Below are positions 34,522 through 46,273 of a stretch of 64,000 nt of DNA, piece by piece. How positions within the stretch are numbered: position 1 is the first letter of the stretch; the number at the start of each line of letters is the position of its first letter. A model generated the notes under the pieces. It did not search any database. It was not told the DNA's origin and saw only the letters and a list, made by a program, of their open reading frames with translations. The position numbers were made by a program, and so were the translations under genes. Source of the DNA: Orobanche coerulescens (lineage: Eukaryota; Streptophyta; Magnoliopsida; Lamiales; Orobanchaceae); the NCBI GenBank assembly GCA_033398695.1, contig CM065814.1, positions 78,014,358-78,078,357 of the forward strand, in the 5' to 3' direction.

Positions 34522-35284
34522 ATAATGTTTATAATGTTTGTGCATAGTCTACGACCTACATGATGCAACCCGAACCGATATTCAATGATATGAGGCAGAC
34601 CAGGGCAGTGGCGACAAACCCACACGCCTATAAAACTGAGTTGGGTGAGCCAACACTGCTCACGACTAGACCCAAACAATGCATTTTAAACCGTTAAGCA
34701 TCTCATTACGCATATTCACACCCTTAATTTGTATATTCACAAACTTTTATCCATAACCATACGCATATTTACGATCGCTTGTACCGCACGTGCAATGTAA
34801 TGCTGTGCAATTTCCATGCATGTAATGAACTCTTTTGGTCAATCCAGGTCGCTTATTTGGATTTTCGCTTCTCACTTCGCTATGCATGTTTTTGCCAATG
34901 TGCATTAACAACATATTCCTCCTTTCAGCTAATCATAAAAATATCGGACCGATACAATTATTCCGCTTTCCAAGTAATTATGCTATATTGCACTCATACA
35001 CTAAAATATGAAAATGACAATATTAAATTCCCCATCGGAGTTGTTTATGAAAATAAACAAATTTCTCATTAAACATGATCGGTTGTCTATTTAGGCATGT
35101 TCACGCTCACTTCGAAGCCTGAAAGCTTAAACAAATAATATTCCGAAAAATTCACAATTTAATTCGGCAATCTCAATCTGCCGTTAGCAAAACATTGTCA
35201 ATTAAATCCACTATTTTTCAAATTATTTCAGATTTATTACCAATTAGTATATAATTAATATTTGATAGGAAAAAGAACAAATCA
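34522..35284. other. Unassigned intergenic DNA
   Basis: No gene, repeat or element terminus recognised. One frame of 97 codons (34779-35072) has no known motif and unremarkable composition. Confidence 0.4.
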
Positions 35285-35549
35285 AAATAATAGTAATAAT
35301 AAATAATAATAATAATAATAATGTTTAGAAAACACATAAACACACACCCTAAACACACACTCAACACACACACACAATAACAGACACATCACTGAAACAC
35401 AATCTGCTCACACACACACAATCTGCACACACACACTCGGCACATACACATATGACACAACACACACATACATAAACTCTCACAAACTCACACAAAAACA
35501 CACTCACACGAAATTTATTTTACGCACACACCCGACACACACATAGACA

Positions 35550-35583
<34 letters not shown>
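35285..35583. repeat. Microsatellite cluster: (AAT)n, (CA)n-rich, (AT)n
   Basis: AATAATAAT at about 35300-35322, a CACACA-rich block over 35340-35545, and an uninterrupted AT tract near 35552-35583. Confidence 0.85.
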
Positions 35584-35584
<1 letters not shown>

Positions 35585-35587
<3 letters not shown>

Positions 35588-35841
35588 CTCCGTTCCCTTA
35601 TAACTACAACATATGTACTTTCACGCTTGTCAGTGTATAATTTTGAATATTAATATCTTCAATTATTTATTTTTAAAATTATAAGAAGTTGATATTTTGA
35701 AAGTATATTTTGAGATTAATCTAACAAGATCTTATAAGACTATATTTTTCCATATTTATAAATCATAAAAGATGGTGAAAAGAGAGTATGTGAATAGTGT
35801 AATAGTCAACACGTTGCAATGATAAAACAACGGAGGAAGTA
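35585..35841. mobile_element. Stowaway-like MITE
   Basis: The left end reads TATCTCCGTTCCCTTATAA and the right end, reversed, TACTTCCTCCGTTG; CTCCGTT is the shared terminal core of plant Stowaway elements, which insert at TA. About 255 bp, AT-rich inside, no gene. The left end abuts the AT microsatellite. Confidence 0.6.
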
Positions 35842-35854
35842 TATACATATATAT

Positions 35855-36632
35855 AGTGGGCCTTCGGCCGGCGAGAATAACGTATAGTAGCAGGTGACAC
35901 GTGCCTGCTTCTAATTACTAGCTTGCTTGAGCACCTGCCTGGGCAGGCCTTCAGACGGCGAGAATAACGTATAGTAGCAGGTGACACCTGCCTGCTTCTA
36001 ATTACTAGCCTGCTTCAGCACCTGCCTGCCCAGACAGGTAATTAGAAGCAGACAGGTCAGGTAATTAGAAGCAGGTAGGTGTCACATGCTACTATACGTT
36101 ATTCTCGTCGGCCATAGACCCTGACGCAGGCTACGTTATTCTCGCCGGCCATAGACCCTGACGCAGGCAGGTGACGCAGGCTACTATACGTTATTCTCGC
36201 CGGCCATAACCCTAGGGTTCGAACAGGGTTCAGGGTTCAGGGTTCGGCGGGTTACGAACGCCGGCCATAACCCTAGGGTTCGAACAGGGTTCAGGGTTCG
36301 ACGGGTTACGGGGTCAGGGTTCAACCCTAGGGTTCGAACAGGGTTCAGGGTTCTGGGTTCGACGGGTTACGGGTTCGGGGTTCAACCCTAGGGTCTATAT
36401 ACATGGGAAGAAGGTTGGTAAATAGACCCTGACGCAGGCAGATGACGCCTGCTACTATACGTTATTCTCGTCGGCCATAGACCATAAGGTTCAACAGGGT
36501 TTAGGGTTCAACGAGTTACGGGTTCAGGGTTCAACCCTAGGGTTCGAACCACGGACCCTAGGGTCTATATACATGGGAAGCAAGCCGGTAATTATAAGCA
36601 GGCAGATGTCACCTGCTACTCTCTATATATAT
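35855..36632. mobile_element. Fold-back element with internal GGGTTCAGGGTT repeats
   Basis: The unit CGAGAATAACGTATAGTAGC plus CAGGTGACACCTGCCTGC occurs twice rightward (35871-36009) and at least four times in reverse (36058-36115, 36127-36150, 36181-36210, 36440-36480), with a last partial reverse arm at 36590-36625. The centre carries AACCCTAGGGTTCGAACA and GGGTTCAGGGTT blocks. No transposase, and flanking duplications are not clear. Confidence 0.6.
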
Positions 36633-36704
36633 AATTACAAGAAATGACCATAATCCATTTCCGTCCGTGTCACTGCTCAGCCATAACCCATTTCAGCGAA
36701 AGTA

Positions 36705-36983
36705 AGGGAAGGGAGATTGAGATGGTTTGGCCACGTCCGCAGGAGGCAGGCATCTGCTCCGATGAGGAGGGTCGAGAGTTTATTGGTTGTCGGGGAGAGG
36801 AGGAGAGGCAGACCGAGGAGGACGTGGGAGGAGTAGCTGAGATTAGATTTGAAGGCCTTAAACCTTTTCGAGACCATGACTGTTGATACTTGCTCTTGGA
36901 GGCGCCAGATCAGAAGTGTTGATTCTTTTGTAGGAAGCGGTGAGAGCCTCAAGGTTGGGTTGTCTCTGTTAGCTTTGACCTAG
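36705..36983 (+). pseudogene. RTE-type LINE remnant, C-terminus of reverse transcriptase protein
   Basis: Codons from about 36705 read EGRLRWFGHVRRR, then RRGRPRRTWEE, a stop (TAG 36834-36836), LDLKALNL and SWRRQIRSVD, ending at TAG 36981-36983. GRLRWFGHV followed by RGRP+-TW is the familiar end of plant RTE-like LINE polyproteins. Only this end survives, as expected from 5'-truncated reverse transcription. An overlapping 80-codon frame (36644-36886) is a shadow. Confidence 0.75.
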
Positions 36984-38090
36984 AGCATCACATTTTTTAC
37001 TTCTATTGTATATTTTATCCTATTGCCTTTTGCGTGTGGTGTATTTTTGACAGGGAGCTGTACCTCTTTTCTGTTAGAGCAGCGTTCATCGAGAGTGCAG
37101 TTGTCAAAGTCCCCTTAGGTAAGTCTCATGTGAATTAAGCCATGGGCTCAGGTATGGTAATGAGCTTTTTCGTAACATATGTTTCTTCGTATATATCACT
37201 CAATACTTTCTTGCGCACTGTTGAAGTCTTCACTTGAAATGCTTCCCTACCGTAAAAGTAGGGCATGCGTCATCATCTTACCCTCCCCAAACCATGCTCT
37301 GAGCGGGATTTACTGGGTATATTTGGTTTGGTTAGGTTTTTATGAAAAGAAAGTGAGAAATGCGTTCGTCATCACAAGAGCTTCAAAACGATATAAAGTT
37401 CGAAATTTCAGACACTCAGAGAGCCGGTACGAGCAACCCGAAGATAAACATCGTTTTTGGCCCGCTCCAACAATTACGGCACCTGTTCGAAAAATAAAAT
37501 TCATATTCATGATCGACTCGATGAAACGAACAAAACGATATATAGTTGCGAGATTTTACCCGAGATGTCTTCGTCAAAGATCTAACCATTTTCTTCATCC
37601 CTTTCTTAGTTTTGAAGAAAGAAAAATGGTGACGATGGTAACAATGACTAAGTTTCATGTCTCATAAAGGAGGTTACATATTGATTTCTAAAAAATCCGA
37701 CTTTCCTTTTTTTTCAAAAATTGCACTTCTCACCCCAAAACTTCTATGAAGCTCGTAATTAAGCCCAAATAATAACCAACACGTGTAATCAACCCACAAA
37801 GTCCCAATCAATAGTTATAAAAATCACAGAACCAAATAATGTAATCGGACTAAATATTTCTTACACTTAATAGGTTATCTGGTCGAGCCTCACATACAAA
37901 ATCACTTGGCAAATATTTTATTTGACTGTTTTGATCTGACCAAAAAAAGCCATCCCAAAAGTCATTCGAAAAGTCATTTTTCCAAACGCCCACTATATAA
38001 TTGCTATGCATATGAAACCTTTTTAACCATATGAGAATTTGGAAACCACAACTTAATAATTACCATACAACATTCATGGGAAAATATTTA
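36984..38090. other. Unassigned DNA with one orphan frame
   Basis: The longest frame, 37179-37667 (162 codons, plus), has no domain I recognise and is overlapped by an 80-codon frame on the other strand. Composition does not favour coding. No element ends seen. Confidence 0.35.
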
Positions 38091-39007
38091 GTGCTGGCTG
38101 TAGGCTGTACCGTCTGTATGCTGGTAAGACTGGAGGCAAAAAGCAAGGGCGCTGCCACCATTGGTGGTATCAAGATCGCCTGAACTTATATCAAAATGGC
38201 CCCGTGTCGATTCTGATACCATCAACGGTGGTAGATCCGCTGTTAGCCTAGTTATCAAAGCCTCTTATACACTGTTGTCCGGAAGGCAATGATAAAATAC
38301 ATCTTATAACGAAGTCATTATTGGGTTGGTCAAGAAGTATCGTACTTCCTGCAGTACTTCGTGCAGTACTAAGTGTGTTTCATTCTGAAGTAGGATTTGG
38401 TAGTACTTGTGGTACAGCAGTACAGAGGATAGGGAAGTAGAACTATAGAAAACGGTAGGCCAAAAAAGTATTAATTTAATGGTGTGTTTTGGTCGTCGCA
38501 GTGTGCACTTGAGAAGACTATTAATAATAACAATGTTCAACAAAAATAAAGTTTACAAAATATGTTTAAAATGTTAAATTAAATTAAATTAAAGAAAGGA
38601 ATTATTTTCAAAGAAAATCTTTTTTACGGGGATTTCCGACGTAACTTCGGCCGACAGTTTCTTTTAGCAGGGCAGCTGTCGGTCGACCGGTCAATATGTT
38701 TTTAAGCAGGGCCGTCGGCTTGCAATCCCTCGGGTGACTGCCGGCGGCTCACCAATTTCTTTTATATACCAGGCTCGCCGACCTGCTTTCTGTCGGGCCA
38801 CTTCTTTTTTATTTCGCCAGGACTGCTGGCGACCGACTAACCTCCGGCGTCCGGTCATTTTTCTTTTTACGCCATGCCCGTCGGCCTGCCTTCCGACGGG
38901 CCACCTCCAGCCGGCTAACTTTTTTTTTCGGCGGGTCGCTGTTGATAGTGCCCCGGACAATTTATTTTTTTCTCCTAGCGGCACCATTTTTTTATTGGCC
39001 TCCCGGC
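38091..39007. repeat. Degenerate GC/T-alternating repeat, truncated by LTR insertion
   Basis: From about 38640 a unit of about 60 bp alternates GC-rich parts (GCCGTCGGC, GCCGGCGG, CCGACGGGCC) with T-rich parts (TTTCTTTTTT), five or so times, up to the LTR at 39008. It looks like CACTA-type subterminal repeats whose terminus is lost. The left half (38091-38600) holds nothing recognised apart from GCAGTACT motifs at 38350-38420. Confidence 0.45.
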
Positions 39008-39902
39008 TGTAACACCCCCAAAATCATCTGGGGATATTACAGTGCTGTGGGCTCAATCCACCAGACTAAAAATCATTTCACAATCATTCAAACACGCCAA
39101 AAGGCCAAAGACGGTAATACATTTCAAATAATCAAATATTTTCCAAAAATCTATTTTTCAATACCGTCATAAAAATTTCATTTAAAAGTTCAAGGCCAAA
39201 ATGACAAAACTCAATAGTTTCAAAACGTACGTTAAGTCATCGCTTACACGTACCGACAAGACAGTTTAGGAAATCATTTTCCAAGATATACCCAAGTTCG
39301 TAAAATATCAGAAGGCCAGTTTTAACATATACACGCAGCACATAAGATCAATAGTTAAAAATATTTTGCAGCGGAATATAACAACTAGTATAATACTCGA
39401 TTCTCAAAATACATGTCATAACCAGTATCACCCAGGAAGCTCATCTCTTCATGATCGCTACTAGCTCGTTCTCCAACTACCCAAAAATAAAGTCCGCGAC
39501 GGGGTCAGCCATAATACTTAATTATAAAGTAAGAGCATTAGTGCTGTGATCTCACCATCATAAAATATCAAATCAATCCTTACCATAATCCACATCTCGT
39601 AATATCAAATGACGAGATAAACCCAATTACAACCACCTGTACTGTATTCAAACAATACCAAAATCCTCAAAACATCATCATAATGGAATAACTCATTCAA
39701 GCCAAATCCTGCCTGTCGGATCGCACAATCAAATCCCAGTCCTGATAAAACCAGTGAGACAAAATACATTTGTGAAACAACTGCCCAAAATAATGGCAAA
39801 AAGTCCTGAAACATCGATGCAAACTCCGAATGTTCATACAATTAATAACGATGATCAACCAAGAAGTCAACCGAGAATATCATCGACATGATAGACTCCA
39901 AT

Positions 39903-42510
39903 CACTACTACAAAACTAGCCTTTAACAGCGCCCTTTTAACAGCGGTTGTTCGAAAACCGCTGTTAAAATGACGCGGTGGCATACATGTAAATAGTGTGC
40001 AATAAATTAACAGCGGTTATTAATATAACCGATGTTAAAATAGGCACTTAATAGCGGTTTTATAATAACCGATGTTAAATTTATCCCGAAAAATTAAAAA
40101 AAAAATGAACTTGCAATTTAACATCGGTTATTAATTATATATATATAAAAGTTAGTCAATTTTAAGGAATGGTTTCCATTTGAACTAATTATATATATAT
40201 AAAAGTTAGTTAATTTTAAAAGATACATATTTGATTGAACTGGGATTCTAGCTCCTGGTGTTTTTTTTTTTTGTGATTGAACTGGGATTAAAAGACCCCC
40301 TCGGCCCCTGGTGTTTTTTTTTGTGATTGAACTGGGATTCTAGCTCTTAATGTGAAATATATATTTGATTCGAGTGTAGTTAATATATTGTAAGAACATT
40401 ATTGTAATTAGATACAAATCAATTCAAACGAAACATCCTGTGTACCGTCTTGAATATATGCTTCTGGTATGTTTGAAACCATGTGCGAAAATGATCTGTT
40501 TAAATAAGGTAGTAATATTTTGTTTAAAAAATTAGGTACTTATCTAAATTGAACGTGGGCACGATGGACGAGGATTTGTATGGATATTTTGATCCTCAAT
40601 CCATTCAAAATATGGGAAATAAGGGAGAGGAGGCCTCCAGATACATCGCTTCGCGTATGTCGGATGCCAGAAAACAGATATACCTTGGAGCTTACCATCA
40701 TGAGTAAGATCTAACATATTCGTCTAACTCCTCTCTTTTTTTCTCTAAAAGTCTTAATATTTCTTTCTTGTCTTTGTAGATTATTATATATTAATAATTA
40801 TGTAAGTAGATGTATTTAGATTGATTATGGAAAAATTAAATATTTCGTTTGTTAATGCAGTGAGCATTGGCAACTTTTGGTCGTTATTCCGGCAAAAGCC
40901 GAAGTTGTGTGGTTTTGCTCACTACACCGTAAGCCCGACAATAAGGCCGTAGTCCAGAAGTAAGTTTTAACTTGTAGCATTTACTTGAAAAATATATATT
41001 ATATTAACTTGTAGCATTTATGGGACATATTTGCTAAGTTATTTGAAGGTATTTTATTTGAAGGTTTTTTGCCTTAGGAAATTTCAGACGAATTTTATCA
41101 ACTGCTTAGGTTCTAATTTCTGATTTTGTAGCAAGTTGAAGTGTGAACTTTTCTGCAAAAATATTCCTCATATTAAAATATAAATTTGGCAGCCTCCAGC
41201 ACTGCAAAAATATCCCTCATATTATTGTTTTCATTTCATAATACATTATTACTTCTTTTAAACAGTGTCGTGACCGCGTTTAAGGTGATGGGGGGTATGT
41301 ATACAAGTAGATCCAAACAGACGATTACGTGGATATATCCCAAAGTAAGTAATACATTCAATATATATATATATTAGCTATATAAGTATATATTATTAAA
41401 TATTATACATTATATAATTGAGAAAAATATTCTTTTTAGTGTAATAAACAAAAAGGAGGTTGGGAGTGTGGGTATTACGTCATGCACTGGATGTCGACTA
41501 TTGTCCGGGCTCGTATTATCGATGGATGGATGGAGGTGATAAACTTTTATTTCAGTTTATTAAATTATTTAAATTAATTTCAGTTTTTTAAATTATTTCA
41601 GTTTAAAAGTGATTCGTTTAAGTTGATGAGTTTGTTAATTTATATATATGTTTATATGTACAGATGTTTGATGATGTTGCGGCACTTACTATAGAGAGTA
41701 TTCGTGCAATTCGAATCGAATGGGCAAAATAATTTTTGGAGGTTAGGGACCGTTTATGTGCGTAGACTTTTGACATTTAATTTTGTAAGAATACCATTGT
41801 TGTACCTAAAGATTCAGTTTCTTTTCTGGTTCATGGTTGTAGGGATATCCTTTTTCTGATTCATGTTTTGTTCATGGTTGTAGTGTATTCGTTGTTGTGT
41901 TCTTCTTCATTTTCTCCTTTTACTTGTGCTTGATTTTGCTTGTGGTTGTTTGTTGCTGCTGTACTTGAATTGTGTTGTATTTTTTTTGTATTGGATAGAA
42001 TGTTATTGTATTGGATGGTTGGATAAAAATTGTTTAGTTGTATTGGTGAATGGATGAAATAAAGTTGTGTTGTTGAGGTTTTATTTGATGTTTTTGGTTG
42101 AATGCTGTTTTTGGTGTTTAGGATACTGTTTTATGTGTATGTTTAGTAGGTTGGAAATTAAAAAAAAAAACCTGGTATTTAAAAAAAAAAATAATAACAA
42201 CGGTTCTAAGGAGAAACCTCTGTTAATTTTGCAGTGTAAATTTAACAGCGGTTCCAGATAAAAACCGCTGTTAAATGTACGTTTAACAGCGGTTTTAACC
42301 AGAACCGCTGTTAATTTAACATCGGTTCCAGATAAAAACCGCTGTTAAATGTCCAGTTTAACAGCGGTTCCAGCTAAAAACCGCTGTTAAATGTCCAGTA
42401 ATTAACAGCGGTTTTGAGGGAACCGCTGTTAATTTAACAAGAAGACTTTAATGCTAGCCCGAACCGCTAATGTGGCTCCGTAACATTAAAAGCCCAGTTT
42501 TGTAGTAGTG
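39903..42510 (+). mobile_element. Complete non-autonomous CACTA element, 2608 bp
   Basis: Both termini read CACTACTACAAAACT inward and the 3-bp target AAT is duplicated at 39900-39902 and 42511-42513. Subterminal TTAACAGCGGTT repeats cluster at 39920-40130 and 42195-42430. It contains one five-exon Ulp1-like gene and no TNP2, DUF4216 or DUF4218. Known: larger CACTA elements carry a Ulp1-like peptidase gene. Inferred: an internal-deletion derivative that kept only that gene. Confidence 0.93.
40534..41732 (+). CDS. Ulp1/C48-like peptidase of CACTA element, five exons
   Basis: Exons: about 40534-40703, 40861-40959, 41266-41344, 41440-41535 and 41664-41732; all introns are GT..AG (four with GTAAG or GTGAT donors) and phases agree. 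From ATG 40564 the joined frame has 160 codons and a stop, with no break. Seen: GYFDPQSI in exon 1; HWQLLVVIP in exon 2 with the catalytic His (40865-40867); GGWECGYYVMHWM in exon 4 with the catalytic Cys (41467-41469) and the oxyanion Gln six residues before it. The residue 17 after His, Asp in Ulp1, is Cys here (WFCSL, 40916-40918). Known: Ulp1 enzymes process SUMO. Inferred: a short, perhaps altered, peptidase domain; whether it is expressed is unknown. Confidence 0.8.
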
Positions 42511-42513
42511 AAT

Positions 42514-43554
42514 ACGACCAACCAAAGGTCAACGACAACCTAGAATACCATCAACATGATAAACTCCCAAAACAATCAACGAAGGATCAAGCAACTGAGA
42601 ATGCATCAACATGATAAACTCCAATACGATGAATGAAGGATAAAATAGCCGAGAATACCATAACCATGATAAACTCCCATAAACAATCAACGAGGGATCA
42701 AACAACTGAGAATATCATCAACATGATAAACTCCAACAAGATCAGTTAAGTCACGAGAGAATCATAACCTCATACTATTGATCACACGCAATCAAATATA
42801 ATGTATGAGTCCACCAGATCATAATCTCAAGTTCGGGGAATATACGCAATCACACATGCTGTATAAAATCCCAACAACATCATAATCTCAAATTGTTGAT
42901 CACACGCAATCAAACATGATGTGTAAATCAACCAGATTATAATTAAAATCCCGGAATATATGCAATCACACATGCTGTATAAACCCAACAGTATCCTAAT
43001 CTCAACCCATTGATCACATGCAATCAAACATGCTTTATGACTCAGCCAGATTATGATTTCAGACCCTAAGGGTCAAAGGATGGCACCACACTACGCTTGG
43101 GATAGAAATGTGCTCGTGCACAAGCCGCCAATGGGCGACCGAATACACTGTGGTCTTATACATAATTAGTCTCACAAAGTAACCGTCTCGTGTGCACAGA
43201 CCAATGTGGAAACATCAACAAATGACCATATATGCCCGACTAAAAATCCTACATATAATCAATCGACACGCTAGTGTGACCCGAAATATCACGATATCAA
43301 CATGACAACGAAACTCAAAGAATACCAAATCGAATAAGTATCAAAAAGACTCATCGAAGTGAAACAACAACAAATCGATAATGAATGTTCGACACGATCA
43401 ACAATATACAAAACAACAATCATGGGATCATCATCCCTTAATGAACAATCAACATGATCAACAATATCAACACCACAGTCCTGGTATCATTACCCCTCAA
43501 AGACCGATCAACAATACCAAACAATGGTCCTGGGATCAACATCCCTCAACAAAC
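42514..43554 (-). repeat. Tandem-repeat part of the 3' LTR between insertions
   Basis: Units of about 60 bp with ATGATAAACTCC and GAAGGATCAA (42540-42750) recur at 49720-49970 in the partner LTR. A second set with CAATCAAACATG/GTATAAA (42790-43030) follows. The ORF at 43381-43668 runs from this LTR into the solo LTR and is chance. Confidence 0.7.
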
Positions 43555-46268
43555 TGTAACACCCCCAATCCACTCAGGGATATTACACGCCGTAGACCCT
43601 CTCCTCGAAGGTCTACCAGGCTGGTAACAACATTTAACATCTCGACAATGCCTTCAAGGCTAAAATAACTCAGTAGACCGATTTGGTCTTTCAACGAATA
43701 CATACAGCTCAAATACAACTCGTGCCCACGCAGGGGTCAAAATACAACTACACCCGTACAACGGGAAAATATAGCAGCGGAAAAATAGAGTACAACTGAA
43801 CCAATAAACAGAGTACGGTTCCTCATGTGATTAGTATCGATCATCTTTCATCATCCTTCGTGCCGTCCCTGTGTTATGCTCCAAAACCTGAATGCAAAAA
43901 TAGACATCCACCCCCCGAATACTCGGGGGTTAGCAAAACTCCACTGTTTTGCTAGTGCAAATACAAAGTGCAAATACAAGCCATACAATTCACATTCCAC
44001 GAATAACAATAACCGAGGATCCTCAAGATCCAAACGAAACGAAAAGTACTTCCCGAGGCAAGGGTTTGAGAAACATTTCAAAAACGAAATATCATAAATC
44101 AAGGGAAATAATTTATAAAACGGTTTAGAATGCCATCGAGAGTTTTAATAGAAAACAATTTGGGATTATCAAATCCTACTTTTCAAAATCCAAAAGACAA
44201 AGGGGTCACCGCCCCAAATCTTTACTTTCTGAAAAAAAAAATGACATTAACCAAACCGTTGGGATTTTAGCCCCAAATCCGTAAAATGACTTTTACAAAA
44301 CCATTGGGATTTTAGCCCCAAATCTCGTCAACTCACAGTACACAAGAACGACCCCAAGGTTCGTCTCCCAACATCAAATCCACAAATAAAGGATTTAAAA
44401 CAAACAACAAAATACTCTAGTGCCATCCTAGCCAAGTAAGCCAAACGAACAACTTACCTCTTACATACTTAGTCAATGCATGCAAATGAAAAACCGTTCA
44501 AAAGCACTCATTTCCGGAAATGCCAATATCAAATCACATTTGTAAAAATGCACCACAATTAACCGCGGACCCACAGCTTCGTGGATCCCTGCCGAGACCC
44601 CGTCGGATCTAACCCACAGTGGTTAGAAGCAAGCTCGCGGCCCCACAGCTTCGTGGAACCCTACCGAGACCCCGTCGGATCTAACCCGCAGTGAGCATAC
44701 ACACACACACACGTTACTCATGCAATACTAACATGCTAAGAATGTAAGTTCATTAAGAATACTCACTAGAGATGGCCATTAACTCGACACCATTACCAAA
44801 CTCTTCGAAAATACAATAACAAGATTAAATACGGAATGCACGATTCCATAAATTTAAACAATAGGAGTATCATCATAAAATCCTTCAACTTTCAAAATAA
44901 TCAAATCATAATCAATTCTCAAAACACCGTTCACAAAACACACGCGTTTTGAAAGAAAGCCTTTAACGAGGCCAAATCGAAATCCTTTGAAACTTCATTT
45001 CAAACAACCAAACAAACACATCAAGACGACCACCGATCATCATATCCATAAAACGAGAAAAGTATGGGCAAGGTACTTGCCTCGATACCACGAGCACGGA
45101 ACCACGAATGGATACGGCTCAACCGGGAAGCTTCGGAACGCCCGATGCTAACGAAAAGGGAGACGACAACGAACGGAACGGAAGAATCAAGCACGACCGC
45201 GAGGAACCGACGAAAATGAACCTAACGATTCGAATAGCACAATCACAACCACTTCTAAACGATTATGGAAATGGAATACACCCGGAAACCCGCCTACGAT
45301 TCATGTATATTGGTACCAAAAATAACAACGAGGGCGGACCACAACCAAACCCTCTCGATTCCGTAAAAATCCACAAAATATCCATGAATCCGTAAGAAAA
45401 GTAAAGATACTAACAATATTAATCGTATACATCATGAATCCACCAACAAAACGGAACGAATCGGAAGAAAAACCCAAAACTCCCAATTTAATCGAAAATA
45501 GGGTTTTAGAATATTACCTTACGAGATTCAAGTACCAAGATCCGTAGAACACGCGTTAGATTGATTGCCCGAGCCTCACAACCGAAGAAAAATGGTGGAA
45601 ATCAACCCCCCAATGGATATAGATGAAGAACCCTTCCCTTCTCTCTCACTCTCTCTCGCGATGCAGGTGAAAATGAAGAAGACGACGCCCGATTTCGTCT
45701 AATAAAGACGAACTGCACAATTGACCGCTTCGTGTGCCGCGGCACAGCTGAAGTGTGCCGCGGCACAGGCCGAAAATTTACTCCCAGGTTTTGGCATTGT
45801 GCCGCGGCACAGCCCGCGTGTGCCGCGGCACACCAGACAGTGTGTTTTGGTCGCAGATGTCACACGCGTGTGCCGCGGCACGGACGGTGTGCCGCTGCAT
45901 CGATCAGACCGTGCCGCGGCATCGGATGGGTGTGCCGCGCACACGGCATGCTTCGCTCGACCAACAACCGAAGAAATTTGTGTGCCGCAGCACACACATC
46001 TTGTGCCGCGGCCCACACCCCCTTTTGGGCCCCAAAATGATGAAAATGATCCGGAAAGAGAATAAAACGATAGGAATCAATATTTGGGAACCAATAACAC
46101 GAAATGGATCCGCGGCAACCCCGAAACGGCAGTTCCGCACAACAATAACGAGAATACAGTTCAACAGTTGACAGGAAGGACGCACTGAAAGGTACACGAG
46201 GGTCACTACAATCGAGAAATACACCAAAAAAAAGAAAATTACCGAAATTCGAAATTGCGGATATTACA
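43555..46268 (-). repeat. Solo gypsy LTR, 2714 bp
   Basis: TGTAACACCCCC...GCGGATATTACA with the 5-bp flank CAAAC on both sides (43550-43554, 46269-46273) and no internal region. This is the signature of LTR-LTR recombination after insertion. It belongs to the same family as the LTR at 1916-12586. It carries the GTGCCGCGGCAC array and a short 60-bp direct repeat at 44565-44700. Confidence 0.92.
45733..46012 (-). promoter_or_regulatory. GTGCCGCGGCAC palindrome array in solo LTR
   Basis: About ten copies of TGTGCCGCGGCACA, perfect or with one or two changes, in 280 bp (for example 45733, 45753, 45798, 45820, 45868). It lies about 260 bp from the LTR start, on the U3 side. Long frames in all registers here arise from GC bias. 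Confidence 0.6.
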
Positions 46269-46273
46269 CAAAC

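Noticed and set aside
36206..36560. Interstitial telomere
   Set aside because: TTCAGGG occurs only in short runs broken by TTCG/TTACGGG blocks and lies within a fold-back structure; not a telomere array.
37179..37667. 162-codon frame as a host gene
   Set aside because: No domain, no splice or promoter context, and an opposing frame overlaps; composition is like its surroundings.
45721..46227. Overlapping frames of 100-138 codons in all registers
   Set aside because: They follow from GC-rich palindromes (GTGCCGCGGCAC) that lack stops; no domain and no start context.
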